Shown: positions 15,311 to 24,463, numbered from the stretch's first letter. The stretch: DNA of 64,000 bases from Calditrichota bacterium (GCA_024277115.1 JAJRVW010000081.1:36546-100545), one strand, 5' to 3'. Translations and numbers: made by a program. Notes: a model not told the origin generated them from the letters alone.

Positions 15311-17719
15311 ATGCTTAAAGTATTTACTTTATTCAGTTCTATTATTTTTTTCTTTAGCTCCACGCTGGTGGCCCAATTAAGCGCGCAGGAAGTTGAAGGC
15401 GTTTATGGTGGACGCATCAATGGCATGGCTTCGGTTAAGATCGATAGTACTCACAGCCGCATGTACATTTCCACAGAAAGCGCCAATACCCTTTTTTACG
15501 CCGATGTCTCTTTTGAAGGCGACAGCATCCACTCGGATGGTTTTTTTGCCGTGCCCGATGCCAATGAAGATGATGGTTTCGGCCGGGACGTTCGTGTACT
15601 TACAGGAGATAGCAAATCAGGGTTCTTGTATTTCGTCTCCGGTAATAAAGTTTATGGTGTTTCTGATGCAACCGGTTCCATTATAGAAGTGGCCGATGGT
15701 GGCATCCAGGGTATAAAAGCGCACGACGGTATTTTCTTTTTTACCACAAAAGACGGTGATGGTTTAAACCTGCATTTTGGCGATTTAAACGCATCCGACG
15801 GCAGTTTTACTGAAAACGGTGATAGCCCCATCAATGTAACCGCCGACGATATACAATCACCGAACGGCCTGCAAATGTTTATCAACCCCGTAAATAATCA
15901 ACTTTATATTGCGGCCCCGGGTCACCCGGCCAATATTTATAAATCAAGCGCAACCTATGATTCGCTCTCGGCAGCCACTTCATTTTCATCCCTACTAACA
16001 GGCGGCATGGGTTCAGGAAAACAATATCAGGCCTTTGGCATGGGCCCTGATGGAAAATTATTTGCCGGCACAACGGCAGGCAAGGAGCCCAATCATTCTA
16101 AGTTTATTGCTTACACCAAAGATGACGGAGCAACCTGGGACACACTCAGTACAAATATCGGTGGCGTGGCATCATCTACAATTACCTGTTCTGGCAGCGA
16201 TACAAGCTACCATGTTTATTTTGGCGCAGCCGTAAGTAACAATCGCGGTGAAAGTGGTACCTGGCAATCCATGGGCTGGATGGGTTTTCAGACACATCCA
16301 AATGACGGCCATGTGGAACCCGATGCTGTATTACCCGGAATGGTTTATATGACTACTGATATGGGCATAGGCGCATCCGACAATTATGGCGGGTTTATTT
16401 TTGAAATCGATGAAGGCGTGGAAGCCGTTCAAATACAGGATTTCGACATGAACGCCGCAAAAACCGATGCCTGGCTTTCCTCAAAATCCGGGATTCGCCG
16501 TGTACGGGATTACGGGACGGAATACGCCGAGTGGCAGGTCTTTTTCCCAAATGGCGATGGCTCCCCTTATTACAGTATCGCTGTGGATAAGCAAAGGCCC
16601 GATACAGCTTATGCCGGTAATGTCCGTTTGTATCGTACTTTTGATGGTGGAAATACCTGGGACCAGGTTTTCCGTACAGAAGATTATTGGGGCACCCAAT
16701 TTGATTTTTGGAGTTTTGTCAGCGATGTGACCGTCCATCCCGATTCATCCAACTTTGTTGTATTGGGCGTAAACTCGCCTGCCTCCGGACTTAAAGGGGT
16801 AGTGTTTTACAGCTTTGACTACGGCACGACCTGGAGCCAGGTGGAGACAGATGTTTACAACACCGAAGTAAACCGAATGGCCATCGATCCCGTTGATTCG
16901 GATTCTTTTACCGTTTATGTCGCTTGCGAGTATGTTAGTGATGGCACAACCTCGTCGTATGGCGTTAAAAAAATAGGTTTCCGTTTCTCGGATGAAAAAG
17001 CGGTATTCCATAATGAAATGACAGGAAAATCCGGTGGGCCAATCACCAATTTTGGTGCCACAGATATAGCCGTTCACAGTAACGGTGATGTGGTTACATC
17101 CGGTGTAAACAGCTCCAATGAACCGCGCACCTATGCGTTTTGGGCAGACAGTAGTTATTGGAATAACCTGGCCAATGCAGGCTTGCCATCAAATGGTGCG
17201 GCTTCTGCCATTTCCTGGGGATTTGATGCTTTCTCCAATGACGTACCCTATATTGCCGTAGATAATGCTCTTTACGCGATGAGTTCCGATGGCAGTGGAT
17301 GGGGCGAAGTTTATACTTATCCTTTTGGAACGCAAATAAACGTGTTATACTGGGATGATCTTTTGGTTGGAACCGGAACAGGCCTCTATGCACAGTTTCT
17401 CTCACCAACAGGTATAGAAGATTTAAAATCCGCGCCCGGCTCTTTTGAACTAAAGGCCAACTATCCCAATCCGTTTAACCCGGAAACAATTATTGAGTAT
17501 AGGCTTGGTGTAAACAGTGATGTTCAATTGACTGTTTTTGACCTTCTTGGCCGCAAAGTAAAAGTCCTGGAAAAAGGGATTCGTTTGGCAGGATCGTATC
17601 AGGTTACTTTTGATGCCAGCAAATTGGCAAGCGGTATTTATTTTTATCGCTTAAAAGCACGTCCGGTCAATGGCGGCAGGGCTTTTGTGGAAACACACCG
17701 CATGTTATTGATGAAATAG
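15311..17719 (+). CDS. Secreted beta-propeller protein with Asp-box-like repeats and T9SS-type sorting domain
   Basis: An 802-residue protein with an N-terminal signal peptide (hydrophobic residues 3-20, cut near LSAQ). The body is beta-rich and has several Asp-box-like turns, KDDGATWDT, FDGGNTWDQVF and FDYGTTWSQV, typical of sialidase/sortilin-type propellers. The last 90 residues form a secretion signal: FELKANYPNPFNPETIIEYRL, VFDLLGRKVKVLEKG and the closing ASGIYFYRLKA, as in type IX secretion cargo. It therefore probably sits on the cell surface or is released. No catalytic residues can be named, so binding or an unknown enzymatic role is possible. A strong AAGGAGG ribosome site precedes ATG 15311. 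Confidence 0.82.
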   Translation: MLKVFTLFSSIIFFFSSTLVAQLSAQEVEGVYGGRINGMASVKIDSTHSRMYISTESANTLFYADVSFEGDSIHSDGFFAVPDANEDDGFGRDVRVLTGDSKSGFLYFVSGNKVYGVSDATGSIIEVADGGIQGIKAHDGIFFFTTKDGDGLNLHFGDLNASDGSFTENGDSPINVTADDIQSPNGLQMFINPVNNQLYIAAPGHPANIYKSSATYDSLSAATSFSSLLTGGMGSGKQYQAFGMGPDGKLFAGTTAGKEPNHSKFIAYTKDDGATWDTLSTNIGGVASSTITCSGSDTSYHVYFGAAVSNNRGESGTWQSMGWMGFQTHPNDGHVEPDAVLPGMVYMTTDMGIGASDNYGGFIFEIDEGVEAVQIQDFDMNAAKTDAWLSSKSGIRRVRDYGTEYAEWQVFFPNGDGSPYYSIAVDKQRPDTAYAGNVRLYRTFDGGNTWDQVFRTEDYWGTQFDFWSFVSDVTVHPDSSNFVVLGVNSPASGLKGVVFYSFDYGTTWSQVETDVYNTEVNRMAIDPVDSDSFTVYVACEYVSDGTTSSYGVKKIGFRFSDEKAVFHNEMTGKSGGPITNFGATDIAVHSNGDVVTSGVNSSNEPRTYAFWADSSYWNNLANAGLPSNGAASAISWGFDAFSNDVPYIAVDNALYAMSSDGSGWGEVYTYPFGTQINVLYWDDLLVGTGTGLYAQFLSPTGIEDLKSAPGSFELKANYPNPFNPETIIEYRLGVNSDVQLTVFDLLGRKVKVLEKGIRLAGSYQVTFDASKLASGIYFYRLKARPVNGGRAFVETHRMLLMK

Positions 17720-17733
17720 CGCCCGTCTCCAAT

Positions 17734-17762
17734 CTCGTTCCCAAACTTAGTTTGGGAACGAG
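17734..17762. repeat. Perfect palindrome, dispersed repeat family C
   Basis: CTCGTTCCCAAACT and its exact complement AGTTTGGGAACGAG flank one central base, just after the secreted-protein gene. It is followed by A's rather than T's on the plus strand, so it is not a standard terminator for that gene. A closely related imperfect copy lies at about 21257-21295 between argB and argC. Confidence 0.7.
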
Positions 17763-17838
17763 AAAAAAGTAAGGCTTTTCAAAATAATAATGAAGTAACC
17801 ACTATAGTCCTTTTGAAAAAAGAAAAATGATATTCAAA

Positions 17839-17867
17839 ACCATCCAGGTTTTAAAAACCTGGATGGT
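17839..17867 (-). terminator. Hairpin overlapping the 3' end of argH
   Basis: ACCATCCAGGTT and AACCTGGATGGT form a 12-bp stem. On the minus strand it is followed by TTTTGAATATCATTTTTC. The last codons of argH (DHPGF and the stop) are inside the stem, so the terminator starts within the coding sequence. The stem is symmetrical and could also end plus-strand transcription (TCTTTTCC follows). Confidence 0.65.
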
Positions 17868-19215
17868 CTTTTCCTAATAATTTTAGCAGTACTTTTTGGT
17901 TTTTGCTAAAATTAAAACTTTTCATAACACCATCCATCGCCGATTTTATTTGATCATTACAATGGTTTCCGATACTTCCCTCGTGGGAATAATTTGTTTT
18001 CTCCGGCTGAACAAAATGGCCCGTTTCAACTTTTTCACCGATTTGTTTGTAGGCATCACGGAAAGGGACACCCTGCATAACCAGTTCATTTACTGCCTCC
18101 ACGGTAAACAGGTTAGCGTATTTGGGATCATCCAAAATAGTTTTGTTTACCCGGATTTCCTTTAGGGCAAAATGAAGGATTTTCACACAATCAATAAGTT
18201 CAAACAAAGCGGGCAAAAAATTTTCTTTTATCAATTGCAAATCACGGTGATAACCCGAAGGTAGGTTGGCCGTCATCATCATAATCTGGTTGGGCAAAGC
18301 TTTTAAGCGGTTGCAACGGCCGCGTAATATTTCAAACAGATCAGGATTTTTCTTATGCGGCATAATACTCGAGCCGGTAACGAGCGCATCCGGAAAAGAA
18401 ACAAAACCGAAATTTTGAGACATAAACAGGGTAATATCCATAGCCATTTTTCCGATCGTCTCCGCAACCGAGGCCATAGCCTGGCTTACTACCCGCTCAC
18501 TTTTTCCACGGCCCATTTGGGCGTAAACCACATTATAGTTCAGATCGTCAAAACCAAGTAATTTTGTTGTCATCGTACGGTTTAAGGGAAAAGAGGAACC
18601 ATAACCCGCCGCCGATCCCAAAGGATTTTTATTGATTATTTTATAGGCCGCCTGTAGTTGCAGCAAATCATCAACCAGACTCTCGGCATACGCGGCAAAC
18701 CAGAGGCCGAACGAGGACGGCATGGCAATTTGAAGATGCGTGTATCCCGGCAGGAGGACCTCTTTGTTTTTTTCGCTAAGATGGATTAATTCATCAAACA
18801 ACCCCTGAATATTTTTACAAATCAGTTGGATTTGTTCACGGATAAACAGGCGCATATCCAGCAACACCTGATCGTTACGTGAACGGCCGCTATGGATTTT
18901 TTTACCTACATCACCCAGCTTTTCCGTGAGTAATAACTCCACCTGTGAGTGCACATCTTCCACCCCATTTTTAATGCTAAAATGGCCCTGCACAATGTCA
19001 TCATAAATGACGGCAAGCCCATTTTTGAGGAGGGAAAGTTCTTCTTCGGATAAAAGCCCGATGGATTGCAGCATTATAATGTGCGCGATCGAGCCCAGCA
19101 CATCGTGTTTGGCCAGGTGGATATCCAGCTTGCGGTCTTCACCGACTGTAAACTGCTCCACCCATTTATCCACAGCAACGCCCTTATCCCATAATTTTTG
19201 ATTTTGTTTTTTCAT
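17851..19215 (-). CDS. argH: Argininosuccinate lyase
   Basis: ArgH splits argininosuccinate to arginine and fumarate, the last step of arginine synthesis. The 454-residue protein starts LWDKGVAVDKWVEQFTVGEDRKLD, has the KIHSGRSRNDQVLLDMRLF and GYTHLQIAMPSSFGLWF segments, the NKNPLGSAAGYGSSFPLNR motif, and the fumarase-superfamily signature GSSIMPHKKNPD that includes the flexible catalytic loop. Length and order are normal. It is the last gene of the arg operon, 180 bases after argE; that gap contains repeat-derived sequence. Its final codons overlap a terminator hairpin. Confidence 0.96.
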   Translation of the reverse strand: MKKQNQKLWDKGVAVDKWVEQFTVGEDRKLDIHLAKHDVLGSIAHIIMLQSIGLLSEEELSLLKNGLAVIYDDIVQGHFSIKNGVEDVHSQVELLLTEKLGDVGKKIHSGRSRNDQVLLDMRLFIREQIQLICKNIQGLFDELIHLSEKNKEVLLPGYTHLQIAMPSSFGLWFAAYAESLVDDLLQLQAAYKIINKNPLGSAAGYGSSFPLNRTMTTKLLGFDDLNYNVVYAQMGRGKSERVVSQAMASVAETIGKMAMDITLFMSQNFGFVSFPDALVTGSSIMPHKKNPDLFEILRGRCNRLKALPNQIMMMTANLPSGYHRDLQLIKENFLPALFELIDCVKILHFALKEIRVNKTILDDPKYANLFTVEAVNELVMQGVPFRDAYKQIGEKVETGHFVQPEKTNYSHEGSIGNHCNDQIKSAMDGVMKSFNFSKNQKVLLKLLGKDHPGF

Positions 19216-19245
19216 ATTTTATTCCTCTAAACGCTTTGCTCGTCA

Positions 19246-19383
19246 TTCCTCGCTAAGAACATCGGGATTTACAACCGAACTTGGTTCGGAATCCCTCATT
19301 TGGCCTGTCATACTGATCGTAACGCAGTGAAGAGAAGAATCCTTTTGCCTTCACAAATGGGATGCTCCCTCAGCATGTCATCC
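19246..19383. repeat. Family A repeat copies between argE and argH
   Basis: The gap holds CGTCATTCCTCGC, TTCGGAATCCCTCA and then a better copy, TGTCATACTGATCGTAACGC, GAAGAATCC, GGGATGCTCCCTCAGCATGTCA (about 19308-19380). This is the same end-to-end architecture as the units at 51547-52012. Confidence 0.65.
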
Positions 19384-19395
19384 AAATTTACCAAC

Positions 19396-20457
19396 CTATA
19401 AAACAATCTCTTCCAACAGCCGGATATAACCCCGCACGCCCTGCCCGATTTCACTTAAATAGACAAACTCATCTGCTTTGTGCGAACGCTCCGAAAATCC
19501 CGGCCCCATTTTGATTGATGGTTTGTCAATCTGCGCCTGATCGGACATGGTGGGTGAAGCGAATTGTACAATCCCCAATTTTTTTGCAGCTTTCACCAAA
19601 ACATGATCTTTCGGGATTGAAGATGGGTTCAAGTTATTGGAAGCCTGCAAAATATCTGATGAAATATTTTGTTTGATTATCTCAATGATCGCCTCATTGG
19701 GGTAAGCATCCGTCGAGCGGATATCCACCATAAAGGTGCATTTATCGGGGATGACATTGTGCTGAATCCCACCATTGATCCCTGTTACGGACATGCACAC
19801 TGGCCCCAGGGTTTTTGATTCCTTTGGGAATTTATATGTGTTGAACCAATTAATATCTTCAATGGCCTTTGTAATAGCGTTGATGCCATTGCCCCGGGCC
19901 GCATGCCCGGAAACACCATTTGCCCGGCAATGCAGAACAATCAAACCTTTTTCGGCGATTGCCATTTCCATGCCTGTCGGTTCGCCAACGATGGCAAAAT
20001 CAAAGGGGCCAAAATCATCCAAAACCGAACGAATACTCCCCGGTCCGCTTGTTTCTTCCTCAGCTGTGGCCGATATAATCAGGTTATATTTTAAATCATC
20101 ACGCTTATGAAAAAATAAAAATGTGGCCAATAAACTTACAAGCGGAGCGCCGGCATCATTACTGCCCAACCCGATGAGTTTATCTTTTTCAATTGTTGCC
20201 TTATAAGGATCGTTCGCCCAGCCATCATTTGGTTTAACCGTGTCATGATGCGAGTTTAACAGAATTGTCGGCTTAGCCGTATCAAAAAACGTATTATAGG
20301 CCCAGATATTATTGTCTTTTCTTTTTACGGCCACACCTTCTTCCACCAGAAAATCATGGATGAGCGCAGCGGTTGAATCTTCCTCCCCACTTAAAGAAGG
20401 CGTTTCGATCAATTGTTTTAGCACGCCTGTTGCCTTTTCGATCAGTTCATTTTTCAT
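19396..20457 (-). CDS. argE: M20 amidohydrolase, N-acetyl(or N-acyl)-ornithine deacetylase
   Basis: A 353-residue M20 metalloenzyme in the arginine cluster. Metal-site motifs are ILLNSHHDTVKP (H and D), LGSNDAGAPLVSLL (bridging D), ISATAEEETSGPGS (catalytic and ligand Glu) and AIVGEPTGMEMAIAEKG; the dimerisation domain has CRANGVSGHAARG, and the last His is in FSERSHKADEFV. Position between argB and argH and the size point to deacylation of acyl-ornithine. Related clusters in Bacteroidota use succinylated intermediates, so the acyl group is uncertain. Its ATG overlaps the argB stop (ATGA). Confidence 0.85.
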   Translation of the reverse strand: MKNELIEKATGVLKQLIETPSLSGEEDSTAALIHDFLVEEGVAVKRKDNNIWAYNTFFDTAKPTILLNSHHDTVKPNDGWANDPYKATIEKDKLIGLGSNDAGAPLVSLLATFLFFHKRDDLKYNLIISATAEEETSGPGSIRSVLDDFGPFDFAIVGEPTGMEMAIAEKGLIVLHCRANGVSGHAARGNGINAITKAIEDINWFNTYKFPKESKTLGPVCMSVTGINGGIQHNVIPDKCTFMVDIRSTDAYPNEAIIEIIKQNISSDILQASNNLNPSSIPKDHVLVKAAKKLGIVQFASPTMSDQAQIDKPSIKMGPGFSERSHKADEFVYLSEIGQGVRGYIRLLEEIVL

Positions 20458-21239
20458 AAGGATATTTGGGTTCCGGGTTTATGTGCATTATTTATTTTTT
20501 CAAGTTCATCGAAACGGATAATATAGACATTCTTCACTCCGCCCGTTAAAGAATCAAAAGCATTATCGATTTTCGGGATCATACCATCGCTGATAATTTT
20601 TTTATCCTTAAGTTTCATATAGGTGGTGGTGGTAATCGAGGAAATGACAGAATCATCATTATCCGGGTTTTGCAATACACCTTTTTTTTCAAAGCAGTAA
20701 ATGATATCTGCCTCAAAATCCTGCGAGAGCCCTTTTCCCAATTCCGCCGTAATCGTATCGGCATTGGTGTTTAAGATTTGCCCGTTACCATCGTGGGTTA
20801 GCGCGCAAAAAACGGGAACTGTTCCAATCGCCAAAAGTTGTTTCAGATAATCCGGGTTTATTTTTATCACATCGCCCACAAATCCAAAATCAACCGTATC
20901 AATAGGCCGTTTCAGCGCCAAAATGGAATTGCCATCGGCGCCGTTCATACCCTGTGCATCGCAATTCAAGGACTGTAATGCGGCCACAATATTTGTGTTG
21001 ATTAACCCCGCATAAACCATCTGTACAATTTTCAAAGTATCCGAATCTGTGATACGGCGGCCATCGGTCATTTTAGGGACAATGCCCATTTGATCCGAAA
21101 TTTCGGAAGCCAACTTGCCGCCGCCATGCACTAAAATTTTAGGACCGTTCAAAGCGGTAAATTGTTTTAAAACCGTTTGAAGTTTTTGCGGGTCATCGAC
21201 AACATTGCCACCGATTTTTACTATGGTTAATTTTTTCAT
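20454..21239 (-). CDS. argB: Acetylglutamate kinase
   Basis: ArgB phosphorylates N-acetyl(acyl)-glutamate. The protein (261 residues from ATG 21239) starts KKLTIVKIGGNVVDD, the amino-acid-kinase phosphate loop, has ILVHGGGKLASEISDQMG and TDGRRITDSDTLKIVQMVYAG for substrate binding, VPVFCALTHDGNGQILNTNADTITAELG and the ISDGMIPKIDNAFDSLTGGVKNVYII end. I start it at 21239, where homologues begin; upstream codons in the same frame run through a palindromic repeat and are unlikely to be translated. It ends in TGA overlapping the argE ATG, proof that TGA is used as stop here. Confidence 0.93.
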   Translation of the reverse strand: MKKLTIVKIGGNVVDDPQKLQTVLKQFTALNGPKILVHGGGKLASEISDQMGIVPKMTDGRRITDSDTLKIVQMVYAGLINTNIVAALQSLNCDAQGMNGADGNSILALKRPIDTVDFGFVGDVIKINPDYLKQLLAIGTVPVFCALTHDGNGQILNTNADTITAELGKGLSQDFEADIIYCFEKKGVLQNPDNDDSVISSITTTTYMKLKDKKIISDGMIPKIDNAFDSLTGGVKNVYIIRFDELEKINNAHKPGTQISL

Positions 21240-21256
21240 TTTCTTTTTTTCCAGCC

Positions 21257-21331
21257 CCATCCTCGTTCCCAAACTGAGTTTTGGAATGAGGATGGGAAAC
21301 ACCGATGCCATCCCTTAAAGGGATGGCATCG
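21257..21331. repeat. Two palindromes between argC and argB
   Basis: CATCCTCGTTCCCAAACT with its imperfect complement AGTTTTGGAATGAGGATG (about 21257-21293) is a diverged copy of the family C palindrome at 17734. Next to it, CGATGCCATCCCTT and AAGGGATGGCATCG (21303-21331) form a perfect 14-bp stem with a single-base centre. They may serve as processing or partial termination signals within the arg operon. Confidence 0.65.
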
Positions 21332-21340
21332 ATATAAATA

Positions 21341-22312
21341 CTAAAACGCCACCGGTTTTAATTGCAGCCCGCAGGTTTCATCCAGGCCAAACATCAGGTT
21401 CATATTTTGCACCGCCTGCCCGGACGCGCCTTTTATAAGATTGTCAATCACCGAAACAATATTCAAAACATCATCATGCTTTTCCAAAAACAAGAGGACT
21501 TTATTCGTATTAACCACCTGTTTTAAATCCGGGTTTTCTTTACTGATAAAAACAAAAGGATGCTTGTAATAATAATTAGAGTATATTTTTTCCGCCTGCT
21601 CAATAGACAATTTTATTTTAGTATACGCTGAGGCCAAAATGCCGCGCGTAAAACTGCCCCTGAAAGGCAAAAAATAGACAGACCCGGTTTTAACATCGGT
21701 TTGCAGTGTGTTTAAAGTTTTGTTTATCTCCGCCAGATGCTGATGCTCAAACGCTTTATAAAGGGAGATATTGGAACTGCGCCAGCTAAAATGCGTCGTT
21801 GCCGAGGGCTTTTGCCCGGCGCCGGTAGAACCTGTAATGCCGCTAACATGGATTTCATTTTTTAGATAATTATGGACCGCCAGGGGCAATAATGCCAACT
21901 GAATGGCCGTTGCAAAACAGCCGGGATTGGCAATATTCTCTGCTTTGATAATTTCAGGTTTATTGGCTTCGGGCAGGCCGTACACAAATTTCCTGTCCGG
22001 CGGGCTATCCAGGCGAAAATCCTGGCTCAGGTCTATGATTTTTGTTTTTTGCGGAAGAACATTTGCCTTAAGAAAAGGTTTGGATTCGCCATGCCCCAGG
22101 CAAAGAAAAAGCACATCAACCGGACTGTCCAACTCCAATTGGAAAGTCAAATCACATTCCCCGATTAAATCGCGGTGTATCTCCGAAATTTTCTTTCCTG
22201 CCTGACTGCGGCTTTGGATAAATGTAATCTCACATTGCGGATGGTTTAGTAAAATGCGGATAAGCTCACCGCCTGTGTAACCCGCTCCGCCGATAATTCC
22301 TGCTTTAATCAT
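21341..22312 (-). CDS. argC: N-acetyl-gamma-glutamyl-phosphate reductase
   Basis: ArgC reduces acylglutamyl-phosphate with NADPH. The 323-residue protein starts MIKAGIIGGAGYTGGELIRILLNHP (NADP-binding), has VDVLFLCLGHGES, IDLSQDFRL, the catalytic-Cys motif IANPGCFATAIQLALLPL, and SGITGSTGAGQKPSATTHFSWR. The end GASGQAVQNMNLMFG is also typical. It lies between argG and argB in the operon; the 205-base gap to argG holds a family B repeat. Confidence 0.95.
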   Translation of the reverse strand: MIKAGIIGGAGYTGGELIRILLNHPQCEITFIQSRSQAGKKISEIHRDLIGECDLTFQLELDSPVDVLFLCLGHGESKPFLKANVLPQKTKIIDLSQDFRLDSPPDRKFVYGLPEANKPEIIKAENIANPGCFATAIQLALLPLAVHNYLKNEIHVSGITGSTGAGQKPSATTHFSWRSSNISLYKAFEHQHLAEINKTLNTLQTDVKTGSVYFLPFRGSFTRGILASAYTKIKLSIEQAEKIYSNYYYKHPFVFISKENPDLKQVVNTNKVLLFLEKHDDVLNIVSVIDNLIKGASGQAVQNMNLMFGLDETCGLQLKPVAF

Positions 22313-22389
22313 TTTTTTCTTTCATTTTGTGACAACAACGATGTTCGGTTAAAAAAATACTTGTCAGTAATTAGTTTACACATATAGAA

Positions 22390-22463
22390 TGTTATTCTGT
22401 AAGAAGCTTTTTTCGTTATGATAAGATTTATTCTTACACGAAAAAGATTGTTTCACAATGACA
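22390..22463. repeat. Dispersed palindromic repeat (family B), copy 2
   Basis: A 74-bp element between argG and argC beginning TGTTATT and ending AATGACA, with inner arms that mirror those at 13680-13751, the shared AAAAAGATT, and the same downstream flank AAATATCTGTA. The conserved flank suggests the element is longer than its palindromic core. Confidence 0.7.
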
Positions 22464-22518
22464 AAATATCTGTAATAGCAATCCATTCATTCATGGGTAT
22501 ATACAAAACAAAAACGTA

Positions 22519-23706
22519 TTATTTTTTATTAACTGCCCTGTAAATACGTGTCTGGTTCGAGATAATTTTGGAAAACCCTTTTACATCGTCGGCGCTCCAA
22601 CCCAGGTTCATCTCGCCATAAGCGCCAAACTCGGAGGACATCAAATCATGCTTGCTTTCAATCCCTTCCAGCTCAAAACGGTAAGGGCTCAGTTTAACAA
22701 AAACCGTCCCGGTAACCTTGTGCTGCGTGTTCTCCAAAAACGATTCAATATCGCGCATAACCGGATCAAGGAATTGGCCTTCGTGCAACATCATGCCGTA
22801 CCAATCAGCCAATTGTTTTTTCCAGTGGATTTGCCATTTTGTAAGCACATGTTTTTCCAATAAGTGATGCGCTTTTATAATGACCAAAGGCGCGGCGGCC
22901 TCAAAACCGACCCGGCCTCTAATACCGATAATTGTATCGCCCACATGTACATCACGCCCGATGCCAAAAGGAGCGGCAAAACTGTTTAATGCTTCGATTG
23001 CTTCAATCTTGCCCTTATAAATTTTGCCGTTAAAACCGGTTAGCTCACCTTTTTCAAAATAGAGGTCGAGCTGTTTATTTTTTGTTTCTATCACGGAAGT
23101 GGGATAAGCATTTTCAGGTAAAGGCTGATCTGAAGTAAGCGTCTCCACACCGCCAACCGATGTTCCCCACAAGCCCTGGTTGATGGAGTATTTCGCTTTT
23201 TCCCAATTCCCTTCCACACCATATTTTTTTAAAAACCCGATTTCCTGTTCGCGAGAGAGTTGCTGGTCGCGAATGGGCGTGAGTATTTCGATTTCCGGCG
23301 CCATAATATTAAAAATCATATCAAAGCGCACCTGGTCGTTGCCCGCGCCCGTACTGCCATGAGCGATATAATCAGCATTAATTTCTTTGGCATATTCAGC
23401 AATGGCCATGGCCTGAAATACACGTTCGGCGCTTACAGAAAGCGGATATGTTTCGTTTTTAAGTACGTTTCCAAACACCAGATAGCGCACACACTCACGG
23501 TAATATTTCTCGACAACCGTGACACATTTATAGCTTTCAACACCCAGGGATTTTGCGTGTCCTTCAACCTCTTTCAATTGTTCCGCCGAAAATCCGCCTG
23601 TGTTTACCAGAACAGAATAAACTTTTAGTCCTTTTTCCTGCGACAAATATTTTGCACAATAGGAGGTATCCAACCCACCGCTAAAAGCTAATACTACTTT
23701 TTTCAT
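22519..23706 (-). CDS. argG: Argininosuccinate synthase
   Basis: ArgG joins citrulline and aspartate with ATP. The 395-residue protein begins KKVVLAFSGGLDTSYCAKYL, the PP-loop ATP site (SGGLDTS), has IAHGSTGAGNDQVRFDM (the second nucleotide/aspartate motif), LLTPIRDQQLSREQEIGFLKKYG-like sequence, and ENAYPTSVIE. Near the end, SSEFGAYGEMNLGWSADDVKGF resembles the Bacteroidota/Xanthomonas type. It follows the GNAT gene by 157 bases, with repeat sequence in the gap, and precedes argC. Confidence 0.95.
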   Translation of the reverse strand: MKKVVLAFSGGLDTSYCAKYLSQEKGLKVYSVLVNTGGFSAEQLKEVEGHAKSLGVESYKCVTVVEKYYRECVRYLVFGNVLKNETYPLSVSAERVFQAMAIAEYAKEINADYIAHGSTGAGNDQVRFDMIFNIMAPEIEILTPIRDQQLSREQEIGFLKKYGVEGNWEKAKYSINQGLWGTSVGGVETLTSDQPLPENAYPTSVIETKNKQLDLYFEKGELTGFNGKIYKGKIEAIEALNSFAAPFGIGRDVHVGDTIIGIRGRVGFEAAAPLVIIKAHHLLEKHVLTKWQIHWKKQLADWYGMMLHEGQFLDPVMRDIESFLENTQHKVTGTVFVKLSPYRFELEGIESKHDLMSSEFGAYGEMNLGWSADDVKGFSKIISNQTRIYRAVNKK

Positions 23707-23739
23707 TTTTATACTTTCCTTTTTGTTCTTTTATAAGGT

Positions 23740-23882
23740 AGGAACGCTTTCCCAAACGCGCTGGCTTTCTCTGGCGCATCCACATTCCCAAACACAATAC
23801 CGCACACGACCATCACCTTCGGGAGAGGGATACTACCTTAAACCTGTTCTGTTTCGGTCACCGTCAGGAGACGGTTCCTACC
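23740..23882. repeat. Repeat-rich gap with outer inverted ends
   Basis: AGGTAGGAAC (about 23740-23749) is mirrored by GTTCCTACCT (23873-23882), bounding a roughly 143-bp segment with GTCACCGTCAGGAGACGGT-like inner palindromes. The right part runs into the 3' end of the GNAT reading frame, so the repeat may have altered that protein's C-terminus. Confidence 0.5.
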
Positions 23883-24463
23883 TGCTCTTTTATATTTTTT
23901 TCTTTGCCATTCTGTTTTTCCAGGGGATCGTACAACATGCCCGTACACAAGCAATGTAACCGGTTTGTACGCATCAAAATATCGTAATTCACACAGCTTT
24001 TGCAGCCATTCCAAAATTCCTCGTCATCGGTCAATTGATGCAAAGTTACAGGCCGGTAGCCCAGGTGATAATTTATTTTCATCACGGCGGGGCTAGTTGT
24101 TATGCCAAATAATTTTGAGTTAGGAAATTTTTTACGGGACAGCTCAAAAGCCGCTTTTTTGATAAGGTTGCCGAGGCCAAGCCCTCTAAACTCAGGATTA
24201 ACAATTAGGCCGGAATTGGCCACATATTTTTTTTCAGAACCCCAGGATTCGATATAACAAAAACCTGCTAATTGCCCGTTTTCCGCGATGGCTATGACCG
24301 CCTTCCCATCATTTATTTTTTATTCAATATAAGATGTTTCACGTTTAGCGATGCCGGTGCCGCGTACCTTGGCCGATTCTTCAATAATCTGGCAGATTTG
24401 CCCACTGTATTTTAAATGTTCTTTTGCTGCTACAGTAATCTGTACTTTTTGGATGTTTTTCAT
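23864..24463 (-). pseudogene. GNAT acyltransferase heading the arg operon, with in-frame TAA
   Basis: A 199-residue reading frame from ATG 24463. Residues 1-47 start KNIQKVQITVAAKEHLKY, followed by ICQIIEESAKVRGTGIAKR. A TAA at 24322-24320 then interrupts the frame (…SYIE-stop-KINDGKAVIAIAENGQ…), and the frame continues unshifted through GFCYIESWGSEKKYV, the acetyl-CoA loop NSGLIVNPEFRGLGLGNLIKKA and LGYRPVT. In Bacteroidota-type arginine clusters a GNAT protein of this kind precedes argG and is thought to provide N-acyl-glutamate, the first step. A single base (for example AAA to TAA) explains the stop. Translation could restart at the internal ATG 24223, but the product would lack about half of the fold. 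Function is inferred from position. Confidence 0.75.
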
